Shown: positions 16,321 through 24,459 of the stretch, piece by piece
How positions within the stretch are numbered: position 1 is the first letter of the stretch
How the letters are laid out: every line of letters starts with the position of its first letter
From: Terracoccus luteus
Lineage (GTDB): Bacteria; Actinomycetota; Actinomycetes; Actinomycetales; Dermatophilaceae
DNA length: 64,000 bases
Direction of reading: 5' to 3'
NCBI RefSeq assembly: GCF_003635045.1
Contig: NZ_RBXT01000001.1
Location: 2,790,001 to 2,854,000 of the forward strand
Notes under the pieces: model-generated
The model's input: the letters and a program-made list of their open reading frames with translations, nothing else
Told to the model about the DNA's origin: nothing
Database searches by the model: none
Program-made: the position numbers and the translations under genes

Positions 16321-17619
16321 ATGCAGTGGACCGAGCACGTCATCTGGTGGCACGTCTACCCGCTCGGCTTCGTCGGCGCCGACACGACGGGTGACGACCG
16401 CTCGCCGCAGCCACGACTGCGCCGCCTCGTCCCCTGGCTCGACCACCTGCTCGCGCTCGGTGCCAACGGCCTCGCCCTTGGCCCGGTCTTCGCCTCCCAG
16501 ACGCACGGCTACGACACGACCGACCACCTCGCGGTCGACCTACGTCTGGGGTCGACCGACGACCTCGTGCACCTCCTCGACGAGGCGCACCGGCGCGGCA
16601 TCCGGGTCATGCTCGACGGCGTCTTCAACCACGTGGGGCGCGGGCACCCCCTCGTGGAGGCCGCGCTCGCCGACCCCAACGGGGCGGAGGCGGCGATGCT
16701 CGCCCGCGACGACGCGGGCGAGCTGGGGGTCTTCGAGGGCCACGGCGGCCTCGTCGCCCTCGACCACGCGAACCCGGCCGTCGCGGACCTCGTGACCGAC
16801 GTCATGACGCACTGGCTCGACCTCGGCGTCGACGCCTGGCGGCTCGACGCGGCCTACACGGTGCCGACGTCGTTCTGGGCCCGGGTGCTGCCGCGGGTCC
16901 GCGAGCGCCACCCGGAGGCCTACGTCGTCGGCGAGGTGCTGCACGGCGACTACGCCACGGTCGTGCGCGAGAGCGGCATGGACAGCGTGACGCAGTACGA
17001 GCTGTGGCAGGGGGTCTGGCACGCGCTGCAGGAGGTCAACCTCTTCGAGCTCGACTGGGCTCTGCAGCGGCACAACGGTTTTCTCGACTCCTTCGTGCCG
17101 TACACCTTCGTGGGCAACCACGACGTGACCCGCATCGCGTCGCAGGTCGACGACGAGCGCCACCACCCCCACGCCCTCGTCCTGTTGTTCCTCCTCGGCG
17201 GCACGCCGTCGGTCTACCACGGCGACGAGGTGGGCCTGCGCGCCGTCAAGGAGGAGCGGTTCGGCGGCGACGACGCCATCCGCCCCGCCTACCCCGAGAC
17301 GGTGTCCGAGCTGGTCGACCACCTCGACGACGAGCAGGCGGCGACCCTCGCGCTGCACCAGCAGCTCATCGGGCTGCGGCGACGCCACCCGTGGCTGCAC
17401 CGGGCGCGCAGCAGCACGCTCGCGGTCGCCAACGCGAGCCTCGTGCTCGAGGTGGCGGCCGAGGGCGGGCGCCTGCTCGTGGCCCTCAACCTCTCCGACG
17501 ACGAGCTGGCGCTGCCGACCGGGTGGCAGGCGCTGGCCGGGCGTGACGAGCAGCGTCGCGGGGACGCCCTCGCCGTGGGGCCGCACGGCTGGGTCGTGGC
17601 CGAGCCGACGTCACCCTGA
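16321..17619 (+). CDS. GH13 alpha-amylase-family glycosidase
   Basis: 432-residue (beta/alpha)8 glycosidase without a signal peptide, therefore cytosolic. Conserved regions are visible in order: I DGVFNHVG (about 98-105), II DAWRLDAAY (nucleophile Asp near 176), III VGEVLH (acid/base Glu near 204) and IV FVGNHDVTR (near 261-269). The short length and missing B/C-domain extensions resemble intracellular alpha-glucosidase or cyclomaltodextrinase-like members. The substrate cannot be read from the sequence. ATG at 16321 lies 12 nt after TACGGT, a leaderless pattern. Single-gene unit. Confidence 0.9.
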   Translation: MQWTEHVIWWHVYPLGFVGADTTGDDRSPQPRLRRLVPWLDHLLALGANGLALGPVFASQTHGYDTTDHLAVDLRLGSTDDLVHLLDEAHRRGIRVMLDGVFNHVGRGHPLVEAALADPNGAEAAMLARDDAGELGVFEGHGGLVALDHANPAVADLVTDVMTHWLDLGVDAWRLDAAYTVPTSFWARVLPRVRERHPEAYVVGEVLHGDYATVVRESGMDSVTQYELWQGVWHALQEVNLFELDWALQRHNGFLDSFVPYTFVGNHDVTRIASQVDDERHHPHALVLLFLLGGTPSVYHGDEVGLRAVKEERFGGDDAIRPAYPETVSELVDHLDDEQAATLALHQQLIGLRRRHPWLHRARSSTLAVANASLVLEVAAEGGRLLVALNLSDDELALPTGWQALAGRDEQRRGDALAVGPHGWVVAEPTSP

Positions 17620-17657
17620 GCCGGATGCTAGGGCCGCCCGCGGGCGCGCCGGGACCC

Positions 17658-18038
17658 TCACATCTGCGCCCAGTTCGCCCGCGTAGTGAGGCAGAAGGGG
17701 TGGCCGGCGGGGCTGAGAAGGACCAGCCAGGTGTCCCCGGGCTGGTGGTCGGGGCGGGTGGCACCGAGCCCGACCGCGCGCTCGGCGGCCTCGTCGAGGT
17801 CGCCGTCGACCGAGAGGTCGAGGTGGAACTGCTTCGAGCCGTCGGGGTCGGGCCACGCGGGCGGCGCGTACCCGTCGACGCGGCCGAACCCGAGGCGGCG
17901 CCCGTCGGCCTTGACGAGGCCGTAGCTCTCGTCGGCGTGGACGAGCTCGGCGTCGAGCAGCTCGGACCAGAACCGGGCCTCGGCCTGCGGGTCGTCGCAG
18001 TCGAGGGTGGTCATCTCGAGGACGGGGGTGCTGCTCAT
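17658..18038 (-). CDS. VOC/glyoxalase-like domain protein
   Basis: 126-residue vicinal-oxygen-chelate fold protein: two beta-alpha-beta-beta-beta modules, with DCDDPQAEARFWSELLDAEL at the start and QFHLDLSVDGDLDEAAERAVGLGA in the second module. Typical of small actinobacterial bleomycin-resistance/dioxygenase-like proteins of unknown substrate. ATG at 18038 is preceded by AAGGAGA. The longer frame starting nine codons upstream lacks support. Confidence 0.82.
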   Translation of the reverse strand: MSSTPVLEMTTLDCDDPQAEARFWSELLDAELVHADESYGLVKADGRRLGFGRVDGYAPPAWPDPDGSKQFHLDLSVDGDLDEAAERAVGLGATRPDHQPGDTWLVLLSPAGHPFCLTTRANWAQM

Positions 18039-18123
18039 GGCGTCTCCTTCGCACAAGTGACGGACGGCGGTCGACCCATCGTGCTCCGGTGATGCCTCGA
18101 CGCGCTAGAACGAATCCGACGCC

Positions 18124-18888
18124 CTACGTTGGCTGTTCGTGCTCGCGGAGGTAGTCGAGCTGGGCCCGCACCGACAGCTCCGCGGCCGGCCACACCGACC
18201 GCGCGACGTCGGCGTAGACCGTCTCGACGACCTCACGGGCGGTCGCCGCGCCGGACTCGACCGCCGCGCGCACCTGGTCGAGCCGCTCGACCCGGTGCCG
18301 CAGGTAGAACGCGACGGTGGCCGCCGCGTCGGCGACGACCGGTCCGTGGCCGGGCAGCAGGCGGGTGACGTCGCCCGCGCCCGTCAGCCGCTCGATGCGG
18401 GCGAGCGACTCGAGGTACTGCTCGAGCACGCCGTCGGGCCACGCGACCACCGTCGTCCCGCGACCCAGCACGGTGTCACCGGTGAGCAGGGTGGTCTCGG
18501 CGGGCAGGACGAACGAGTACGAGTCGCTCGTGTGGCCGGGGGTGGCGACGGCGACGAGCTCGAGCCCGCCGACCTCGATGTGCTCTCCCGGACGCACGTC
18601 GTCGTGACCGCGCCCGAAGGCCCGCACGGGCGCCCCCGTCAGCTCGTGCCAGCGGTCGGCGCTCTCGGCGTGGTCGTCGTGACCGTGCGTCAGCAACGTC
18701 AGCGCCACCCGGCGACCGGTCGCCTGCACGCGCGCGAGCACCGCTGCGAGGTGGCCCTCGTCGAGCGGACCGGGGTCCACGACGACGGCCTCGTCGCCGC
18801 CGGGCTCACCGAGCACCCACGTGTTGGTCCCGTCGAGGGTCATCGGCGAGGGGTTGGGGCAGAGCACGCACTCCGCCCGTTCGCTCAC
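18124..18888 (-). CDS. MBL-fold metallo-hydrolase (Rv3677c type)
   Basis: 254-residue metallo-beta-lactamase-fold hydrolase of the LACTB2/glyoxalase II-like group. Metal-binding THGHDDHAES is near residues 70-79, ATPGHTSDSYSF near 115-126, TGDTV near 137 and PGHGPVV near 180. Substrate unknown; related proteins act on thioesters or RNA. Start GTG at 18888 by homology; an in-frame GTG at 18930 is possible. It is distal in a minus-strand cluster DUF4177-RidA-Nudix-MBL, the order found at Rv3678A-Rv3677c with an added Nudix gene. Confidence 0.87.
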   Translation of the reverse strand: MSERAECVLCPNPSPMTLDGTNTWVLGEPGGDEAVVVDPGPLDEGHLAAVLARVQATGRRVALTLLTHGHDDHAESADRWHELTGAPVRAFGRGHDDVRPGEHIEVGGLELVAVATPGHTSDSYSFVLPAETTLLTGDTVLGRGTTVVAWPDGVLEQYLESLARIERLTGAGDVTRLLPGHGPVVADAAATVAFYLRHRVERLDQVRAAVESGAATAREVVETVYADVARSVWPAAELSVRAQLDYLREHEQPT

Positions 18889-18931
18889 GGCGCCACCACG
18901 CCAGGTCGGGTCGACCTCCGCGCCCTGCACC

Positions 18932-19768
18932 TCAGCCGCCCACCTCGACGAGCTCCATGGCCGGCCCGTCGGGGGTGTCGACGACCTCGGGCAGCAGCAG
19001 CGGCACCCGGTCGCTGTGCTCGACGAACGCCGCCGCCGAGGCGGCGTCGCGCACCGACTCGACGCTGACGACCGTCGGGGGCAGCATCGAGACCTCACCG
19101 GCGGCCCACGCCTCGAGCAGGGCACCCGGCGCGAACCACGCCGCGTGGTCGGCCTCGCTCGTGTCGCCGTCGGCCTCCTGGTGACCGGGCATGACGGCCG
19201 CGAAGAACCACGTGTCGTAGCGCCGCGGCTCGAACACCGGCGTGAGCCAGTGCGCCTTGACGACGACGAGATCGCTTCTCAGCACGAGGTGCTCGTCGAG
19301 CAGCACCCGCGACAGCGACGTGCGGTGCGCCGCGAGGTCGTCGCGCAGGGCCCGCCACCGCGGGCCCGAGACGTCGGCGAGCCCGCCCGTGGGGTCCGGG
19401 CCGGCGAGCAGCACGCCGCACTCCTCGAACACCTCGCGCACGGCGGCGACGACGGCCATCCGGGCGACGTCCTCGGCACAGCCCATCCGCCGCGCCCACT
19501 CCGCAGGGCTCGGCCCTGCCCACGGCAGGTCGGGCTCGGCGTCGGCGGCGTCGACGCCACCGCCCGGGAAGACGAGGGTGCTCGGGGCGAACGCCATCTT
19601 CGCCACCCGGCGCAGCAGGAACACCTCGACACCCTGCGCCCCGTCGCGCACGAGCATGACGGTGCTGGCCGGGCGGGGCACGGCTTCGTCCCACCGCTCG
19701 CCGCGGAGCCAACGGGTGGCGGTGTCGGCCACCCCCGGCGCGGTCGCGAGGGGGAACAGGCGTGCCAC
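18932..19768 (-). CDS. Nudix hydrolase with interrupted Nudix box
   Basis: 278 residues. FPGGGVDAADAEPDLPWAGP begins the Nudix signature, and the catalytic helix AAVREVFEECGVLLA follows only after about 25 extra residues, an insertion typical of the NUDT19/RP2p-like (CoA diphosphatase-related) group. The REVFEECG core is intact, so activity is expected; the substrate may be CoA derivatives. GTG at 19768. It sits between RidA and MBL genes in a same-strand cluster. Confidence 0.84.
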   Translation of the reverse strand: MARLFPLATAPGVADTATRWLRGERWDEAVPRPASTVMLVRDGAQGVEVFLLRRVAKMAFAPSTLVFPGGGVDAADAEPDLPWAGPSPAEWARRMGCAEDVARMAVVAAVREVFEECGVLLAGPDPTGGLADVSGPRWRALRDDLAAHRTSLSRVLLDEHLVLRSDLVVVKAHWLTPVFEPRRYDTWFFAAVMPGHQEADGDTSEADHAAWFAPGALLEAWAAGEVSMLPPTVVSVESVRDAASAAAFVEHSDRVPLLLPEVVDTPDGPAMELVEVGG

Positions 19769-19792
19769 GTCAGCCCACCGGCATCCGGTCGC

Positions 19793-20266
19793 TCAGGCCG
19801 AGACCGTGAGCAGCGAGACGACGACCTCGACCTCGACGGGGGCGTCGAGCGGCAGGGACGCGACGCCGACCGCGGAGCGGGCGTGCACCCCCCGGTCACC
19901 GAAGGCCGTGGCGAGCAGCTCGCTCGCCCCGTTGACGACCGCCGGCATGCCGGTGAAGGACGGGTCGACGGCCACGAAGCCGACGACCTTGACGACCCGC
20001 AGCACGGTGTCGAGGTCACCGACCTCGGCCTTGATGGCGGCGATGGCGTTGAGGGCGCAGGTCTGGGCCAGCTCGGCGCCCTGCTCGGGCGAGACCTCGG
20101 CGCCGACCTTGCCGGTCGCGGCGAGGGTGCCGTCGACCATCGGCAGCTGGCCCGAGGTGTAGACGATGTTGCCGTCACGCACGGCCGGCACGTAGGCGGC
20201 GAGCGGCGGCACGACGTCGGGCACGGTGAGCCCCAGCGCCGACAGGCGCTCCTCGACGAGCGACAC
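19793..20266 (-). CDS. ridA: RidA family (YjgF/YER057c/UK114) protein
   Basis: 157-residue enamine/imine deaminase-like protein. YTSGQLPMVDGTLAATGKVGAEVSPEQGAELAQTCALNAIAAIKA is the typical early half, with VNGASELLATAF and the HARSAVGVASLPLDAPVEVE signature at the end. The usual catalytic Arg of archetypal RidA is not in its standard position, since ARSAVG replaces the PARxxV-type motif, so a related subfamily is likely. GTG at 20266 lies 2 bp after the DUF4177 stop, so it is cotranscribed. Orthologous in position to Rv3678c. Confidence 0.87.
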   Translation of the reverse strand: MSLVEERLSALGLTVPDVVPPLAAYVPAVRDGNIVYTSGQLPMVDGTLAATGKVGAEVSPEQGAELAQTCALNAIAAIKAEVGDLDTVLRVVKVVGFVAVDPSFTGMPAVVNGASELLATAFGDRGVHARSAVGVASLPLDAPVEVEVVVSLLTVSA

Positions 20267-20268
20267 GG

Positions 20269-20424
20269 TCAGCCCTTGGGGCGCTTGAAGTACGCCACGA
20301 GGCTCGAGCCGTCGGGGCCGTTGACGATCTGCACGAGCTCCCACCCGTCGGCCCCGAAGTTGTCGAGGATCGCCTTCGTGTTGTGGATGAGCAGGGGGGC
20401 GGTCAGGTACTCCCACGTCGTCAT
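20269..20424 (-). CDS. DUF4177 small protein (Rv3678A type)
   Basis: 51-residue protein starting ATG at 20424 and ending TGA at 20269-20271. It begins MTTWEYLTAPLLIHNT and contains the DUF4177 hallmark DNFGADGWELVQIV. The start is 13 nt from a TAGGGT -10 box on the minus strand, so it heads the cluster DUF4177-ridA-Nudix-MBL as a leaderless mRNA. Function unknown, but conserved beside ridA across actinobacteria. Confidence 0.87.
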   Translation of the reverse strand: MTTWEYLTAPLLIHNTKAILDNFGADGWELVQIVNGPDGSSLVAYFKRPKG

Positions 20425-20468
20425 GCGGCTCACCCTACCCACCGGCCGCGCGGGCGGTCGGTGGCAGC

Positions 20469-21254
20469 ATGGCGGCCATGACGGCCGCCCCGACCCCGCG
20501 TCCCTACGGCGACGACCCGGCGCAGGTGTACGACGTGCTCACCCCGCCCGACGGCGTCACGCATCGCCACCACACCGTCGTCGTCGTGCACGGCGGCTTC
20601 TGGCGCGCGTCGTACGACCGCGCCCACGCGGTGCCCGAGGCGCAGGCCTTCGCCGACGCCGGCTACGACGTCGCCCTCGTCGAGTACCGACGGGCCGGGA
20701 TGCCGGGTGGCGGGGTCCCCGGCACCCTCGACGACGTGCGCGCCGTCGTCACCGCCGTGGCCGCGGACGAGGCCGTCGCCGACCGCCTCGTCCTCGTCGG
20801 CCACTCGGCCGGCGGCCACCTCGCGACGTGGGCGGCGGGGCAGGACTGGGTCACCGCGCTGCCCGGGGCCACGGTCGTCGGTGTCGTCTCGCTCGCCGGG
20901 GTCGTCGACCTGCGCCTGGCCGACCGGCTCGGCCTCGGCGACGGCGCCGCCCGGGCCTTCGTCGGTGACCCCGACACACGCCCCGACGCGTGGGCCCTCG
21001 CCGACCCGGTGACGACGCTGCCGCCCCGGGTGCCGGTCCGGCTCGTCAGTGGCTCGGCCGACGAGACGGTCCCGACCGCGGTCAGCGAGAGCTACCTCGC
21101 GCTCGCCCGGGCCGCCGGCGCGGGCGAGGGTGGCCACCCGCCCGTCGACCTCGAGGTCGTCGACGGCGCCGACCACATGCCGCTCGTCGAGCCCGAGCAC
21201 CCCGCCTTCGCCCGGGTGCTCGCCGCGGTGGCCGCGCTGGCACCCGGCGACTGA
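20469..21254 (+). CDS. Alpha/beta hydrolase (kynurenine-formamidase-like)
   Basis: About 260 residues. Oxyanion motif VHGGFWRASYDR is near residues 42-53, nucleophile elbow GHSAGGH near 118, and late catalytic Asp (SGSADETVP) and His (GADHMPLVEPEHPAF) are in place. The HGGFW signature and overall architecture resemble BD-FAE/KynB-type formamidases and esterases; no tryptophan-degradation neighbours support KynB specifically. ATG at 20469 or 20478. Divergent from the DUF4177 operon with only 44 bp between. Confidence 0.83.
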   Translation: MAAMTAAPTPRPYGDDPAQVYDVLTPPDGVTHRHHTVVVVHGGFWRASYDRAHAVPEAQAFADAGYDVALVEYRRAGMPGGGVPGTLDDVRAVVTAVAADEAVADRLVLVGHSAGGHLATWAAGQDWVTALPGATVVGVVSLAGVVDLRLADRLGLGDGAARAFVGDPDTRPDAWALADPVTTLPPRVPVRLVSGSADETVPTAVSESYLALARAAGAGEGGHPPVDLEVVDGADHMPLVEPEHPAFARVLAAVAALAPGD

Positions 21255-21294
21255 CCGGCATCCGGCCCGTCGGCCGCCCGTCTAGGGTGTGGGG

Positions 21295-22281
21295 ATGGAC
21301 CCCCGGCTGCACATCGTCACGGGCAAGGGCGGCACGGGCAAGACCACGGTGGCGGCCGCTCTCGCCATCGCCCTCGCCGGCCGCGACCGGCGCGTGCTGC
21401 TCGCCGAGGTCGAGGAACGGCAGGGCATCAGCCAGGTCTTCGAGGTCCCGCCGCTCGGGTCCGAGGAGACGCGGGTGGCCCGCACCGCGGCCGGCGGCGA
21501 GATCATCGGCCTGTCGGTCGAGCCGAAGAAGGCGCTGCTCGAGTACCTCCAGCTGTTCTACAAGCTCGGCCGGGCCGGCAAGATCCTCGAGAAGTTCGGG
21601 GCCGTCGACTTCGCCACCACCATCGCGCCCGGGGTGCGCGACGTGCTGCTCATCGGCCGCGTCTACGAGGCGAACCGCCGCCGCGCCGACGGCAAGCACA
21701 AGGGCGAGGCGCCGCCGGCCTTCGACTCGCTCGTGCTCGACGCGCCACCGACGGGGCGCATCGGGCGGTTCCTGTCGGTCAACAACGAGGTCGCGGGGCT
21801 GGCCAAGGTCGGGCCCATCCACTCGCAGTCCGAGTCCATCACCCGGTTGCTCGAGAGCGAGACCACCGTCGTCCACTTCGTCACGCTGCTCGAGGAGATG
21901 CCCGTGCAGGAGACCCTCGAGGCCGTCGACGAGCTGCGGGCAAAGAACCTGCGGCCCGGCTCGGTCATCGTCAACATGGTGCGCGAGCCCGAGCTCGACG
22001 ACACCGCGCTCGAGCAGGCCCGCGCCGGCCGGCTGCACAAGCCCTCGATCAGCGCCCAGCTCACCGAGGCCGGGGTGACGGTGACCCCCGAGCTGCTCGA
22101 CGGGCTGCTCGACGAGGCCCGCGACCACGCCCACCGCGTCGACCTCGAACGGGAGCAGCTGGCCCTGCTCGAGGCGAGCGGCCTGCCGGTCGTCGTGCTG
22201 CCGGCGCTGCCGGGGGGCGTCGACTCCGGCTCGGTGCGCGAGCTCGCGGCGTTCCTGCAGGAGCAGGGGCTGGGCGCATGA
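21295..22281 (+). CDS. ArsA/GET3-like ATPase A (BagA type)
   Basis: 328-residue P-loop ATPase: TGKGGTGKTTVAAALA at about residues 8-23 (deviant Walker A with signature Lys) and LDAPPTGRIGRFLSV switch region near 145. Half of a heterodimeric ArsA-like pair (Rv3679/Rv3680, BagA/BagB in mycobacteria, linked there to nitric oxide and glycerol tolerance). ATG at 21295 is 12 nt after a TAGGGT -10 box, supporting it over the GTG at 21289. Overlaps the next gene by 4 bp. Confidence 0.9.
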   Translation: MDPRLHIVTGKGGTGKTTVAAALAIALAGRDRRVLLAEVEERQGISQVFEVPPLGSEETRVARTAAGGEIIGLSVEPKKALLEYLQLFYKLGRAGKILEKFGAVDFATTIAPGVRDVLLIGRVYEANRRRADGKHKGEAPPAFDSLVLDAPPTGRIGRFLSVNNEVAGLAKVGPIHSQSESITRLLESETTVVHFVTLLEEMPVQETLEAVDELRAKNLRPGSVIVNMVREPELDDTALEQARAGRLHKPSISAQLTEAGVTVTPELLDGLLDEARDHAHRVDLEREQLALLEASGLPVVVLPALPGGVDSGSVRELAAFLQEQGLGA

Positions 22282-23435
22282 AGACCCCGCTGCTCGACGT
22301 CGACACCCTCATCGACGACCCCGGGGTCGGCATCCTCGTCTGCTGCGGCGCGGGCGGCGTCGGCAAGACGACGACCGCGGCCGCCATCGGGCTGCGGGCC
22401 GCCGAGGCCGGCCGCCACGTCGTCGTGCTCACCATCGACCCGGCCCTTCGCCTCGCGCAGTCGCTCGGCCTGACCGAGCTCGACAACACGCCCCGCCCGG
22501 TGCACGGCATCGACGAGACCAACGGCGGCAGCCTGCACGCGATGATGCTCGACATGAAGCGGACCTTCGACGAGGTCGTCATCGCCCACTCCGAGCCCGA
22601 CAAGGCCGAGCAGATCCTCGCCAACCCCTTCTACCAAGCGGTGAGCAGCTCGTTCGCCGGCACGCAGGAGTACATGGCGATGGAGAAGCTCGGCCAGCTC
22701 AAGGCCGCGTCGGGCACCCCCGAGGCGCCGTGGGACCTCATCGTCGTCGACACGCCCCCGTCGCGCTCGGCCCTCGACTTCCTCGACGCCCCGAACCGGC
22801 TCGGCAGCTTCCTCGACGGGCGCTTCATCCGGCTCATGACGGCGCCGGCCAAGGTCAGCGGGCGCGCCGGCCTCAAGGTGTTCGGCTTCGGGGTGCAGCT
22901 CGTCAGCTCGACGATGACGAAGATCCTCGGCGGCCAGATGCTGCAGGACCTCGAGACGTTCGTCAGCGCGCTCGAGACGATGTTCGGCGGGTTCCGCGAG
23001 CGCGCCGACCAGACGTACCGCCTTCTCTCGCAGCAGGGCACGTCGTTCATCGTCGTCGCCGCCCCCGAGCGTGACGCGCTGCGCGAGGCGTCCTTCTTCG
23101 TCGACCGTCTCGAGGCCGACGGGATGCCGCTCGCCGGGCTCGTCGTCAACCGCGTCGGTCACGTCACGGCCTCCGGGCTCACCCCCGCGCGGGCCCTCTC
23201 GCTCGCGGAGACCCTCGAGGAGTCGGGCGGTCCGAAGTCGGCGACGAACGCCGCCGGCGTGCTGCGCCTGCACGCGGCGCTCGTCAAGACGGCCGAGCGG
23301 CAGCGGGCGCTCGCCGAGCGCTTCTCCCGCGCGCACCCCGGCATCCCCGTCGTGCAGGTACCCGCGCTCTCGCGCGACGTGCACGACCTCGACAACCTGC
23401 GTGAGGTCGGCGACGCCCTCACCGGCGCCGCCTGA
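22278..23435 (+). CDS. ArsA/GET3-like ATPase B (BagB type)
   Basis: 385-residue partner ATPase. GAGGVGKTTTAAAIGLRAAE is at about residues 25-44 with both Lys of a deviant Walker A. VLTIDPALRLAQSLGL and VVDTPPSRSALDFLDAP form the switch loops. Start ATGA overlaps the stop of partner A, so equal expression of the two subunits is expected. No CxC arsenite-binding or tail-anchor groove motifs could be assigned by eye, so the cargo is unknown. Followed by a convergent whiB4-type gene. Confidence 0.9.
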   Translation: MKTPLLDVDTLIDDPGVGILVCCGAGGVGKTTTAAAIGLRAAEAGRHVVVLTIDPALRLAQSLGLTELDNTPRPVHGIDETNGGSLHAMMLDMKRTFDEVVIAHSEPDKAEQILANPFYQAVSSSFAGTQEYMAMEKLGQLKAASGTPEAPWDLIVVDTPPSRSALDFLDAPNRLGSFLDGRFIRLMTAPAKVSGRAGLKVFGFGVQLVSSTMTKILGGQMLQDLETFVSALETMFGGFRERADQTYRLLSQQGTSFIVVAAPERDALREASFFVDRLEADGMPLAGLVVNRVGHVTASGLTPARALSLAETLEESGGPKSATNAAGVLRLHAALVKTAERQRALAERFSRAHPGIPVVQVPALSRDVHDLDNLREVGDALTGAA

Positions 23436-23463
23436 CCCCCACCCCCCGACCGTGCGTCGGGAA

Positions 23464-23478
23464 GTGGCCTCTCGACGG
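23464..23478. repeat. Partial copy of the GTCGARAGGCCA element
   Basis: GTGGCCTCTCGACGG (reverse complement CCGTCGAGAGGCCAC) just downstream of the ArsA-like pair. It shares the core of the inverted repeats at 10508-10791 and 63345-63432. Confidence 0.6.
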
Positions 23479-23555
23479 TGAAGAGGTGGGCCGGGACGCA
23501 CGAGCGGGGCCCCGCCCGGTCGGACGTGGCCCCGCTGGTGTCACCGTGTCGCTGG

Positions 23556-23575
23556 CGGGCTCCCCCCGGAGCCCG
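23556..23575 (-). terminator. Terminator of whiB4-type gene
   Basis: CGGGCTCC and GGAGCCCG pair across CCCC, 30 bp past the whiB stop, between convergent genes. Confidence 0.6.
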
Positions 23576-23604
23576 TGCCCGACGCGTCGGCGGCAGGTGC
23601 CGCG

Positions 23605-23895
23605 TCAGCCTCGCGCCATGTTCGCCTGCAGCACCGACTTCCACGACGTGATGTCGGGACGCTTGCGGAGCAGGGCCCGGCGCTCGCGCTCGGTCATGCC
23701 TCCCCAGACCCCGAACTCCGTGCGGTTGTCGAGCGCCTCGGCGAGGCACTGCGCGAGCACGGGGCAGTGCTTGCACACGGCCTTCGCGTCGTGCTGTGCC
23801 TTGCCCCGGACGAACAGCGCGTCGGGGTCCTGGCTCGTGCAGCTGGCCTTGGTGGCCCACTCGTCGACCCAGGCGTCAGCCATGGCAGTACTCAT
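23605..23895 (-). CDS. whiB4: WhiB-family iron-sulphur regulator (WhiB4 type)
   Basis: 96-residue redox-responsive transcription factor with a 4Fe-4S cluster held by four Cys: ASCTSQ, then AVCKHCPVLAQC (C-x2-C-x5-C). The turn GVWGGMTERERRALLRKR with its basic tail is the DNA-binding region. Position between the ArsA-like pair and ponA2 matches whiB4 (Rv3681c). ATG at 23895 has a strong GGGAGGGGAAT ribosome site. Its upstream region is long (over 560 bp to ponA2) and contains AT-rich regulatory sequence. Confidence 0.93.
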   Translation of the reverse strand: MSTAMADAWVDEWATKASCTSQDPDALFVRGKAQHDAKAVCKHCPVLAQCLAEALDNRTEFGVWGGMTERERRALLRKRPDITSWKSVLQANMARG

Positions 23896-24459
23896 CGTGA
23901 TTCCCCTCCCCTGTGTCTCGGCGCCCCCACGACGCCGAGCGTGTCCGGACGTGCGCGTCTGATCGACGCTCCGGACGTGGACCCCCCTGGCCCGAGATGA
24001 AACATTACGGCCGCATGACAATGGGCGACATAGCCCCTTGGGACCATTTTGCGACCGGTTTCAACTACCTAGTGACTAGTCACTTGGCTCGTGCTGAGCA
24101 CGGTCCACGCATGGTCACCTGCTTTACCATCGCTTTACCGACCGCTTGACGGTCGTTGAAGACTCGTCGACCAAGACGAGGGGGTTGCGGAGGCCTGCCC
24201 GAGCCCCCAGACCGTCAATCCGGACAAATGCGGAATCGTCGCGAGAAACGTCGCCCAGTTCTGTCCGTCATATGCCGCGCGAAGGACAAAAGACCGTCGA
24301 GGATGCCGGCCGGCCCGCCCTCAGCACCATCACCTGGGCCCGTGGGGCACCCGCGAGTCCCCGCCCGCGGCGCCGCGGGCATCGGTGGGCGTCCTGCTCC
24401 ACCCGTGTCGCACTCGCGCGCGTCGGGGTGGCTAAGGTGGATCGTTTACCCTAGGGCCC
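23896..24459. promoter_or_regulatory. AT-rich divergent regulatory region, whiB4/ponA2
   Basis: 564 bp with no gene. The part 23990-24300 has far lower GC than anything else in the window. It contains a perfect palindrome AGTGACTAGTCACT (24071-24084), direct repeats GCTTTACC (about 24122 and 24133), a TTGACGGTCGTTGAAG stretch (near 24147) and a GGGGG/CCCCC-closed hairpin near 24180-24208. A TACCCT -10 (24447-24452) lies 13 nt before the ponA2 ATG. Expected to host the promoters and operators of both genes, possibly WhiB or Crp sites. Confidence 0.6.

Noticed and set aside
20469-21254. Specific naming as kynurenine formamidase (KynB)
   Set aside because: The HGGFW motif fits, but no kynurenine-pathway gene is nearby and the motif is shared by other esterases.
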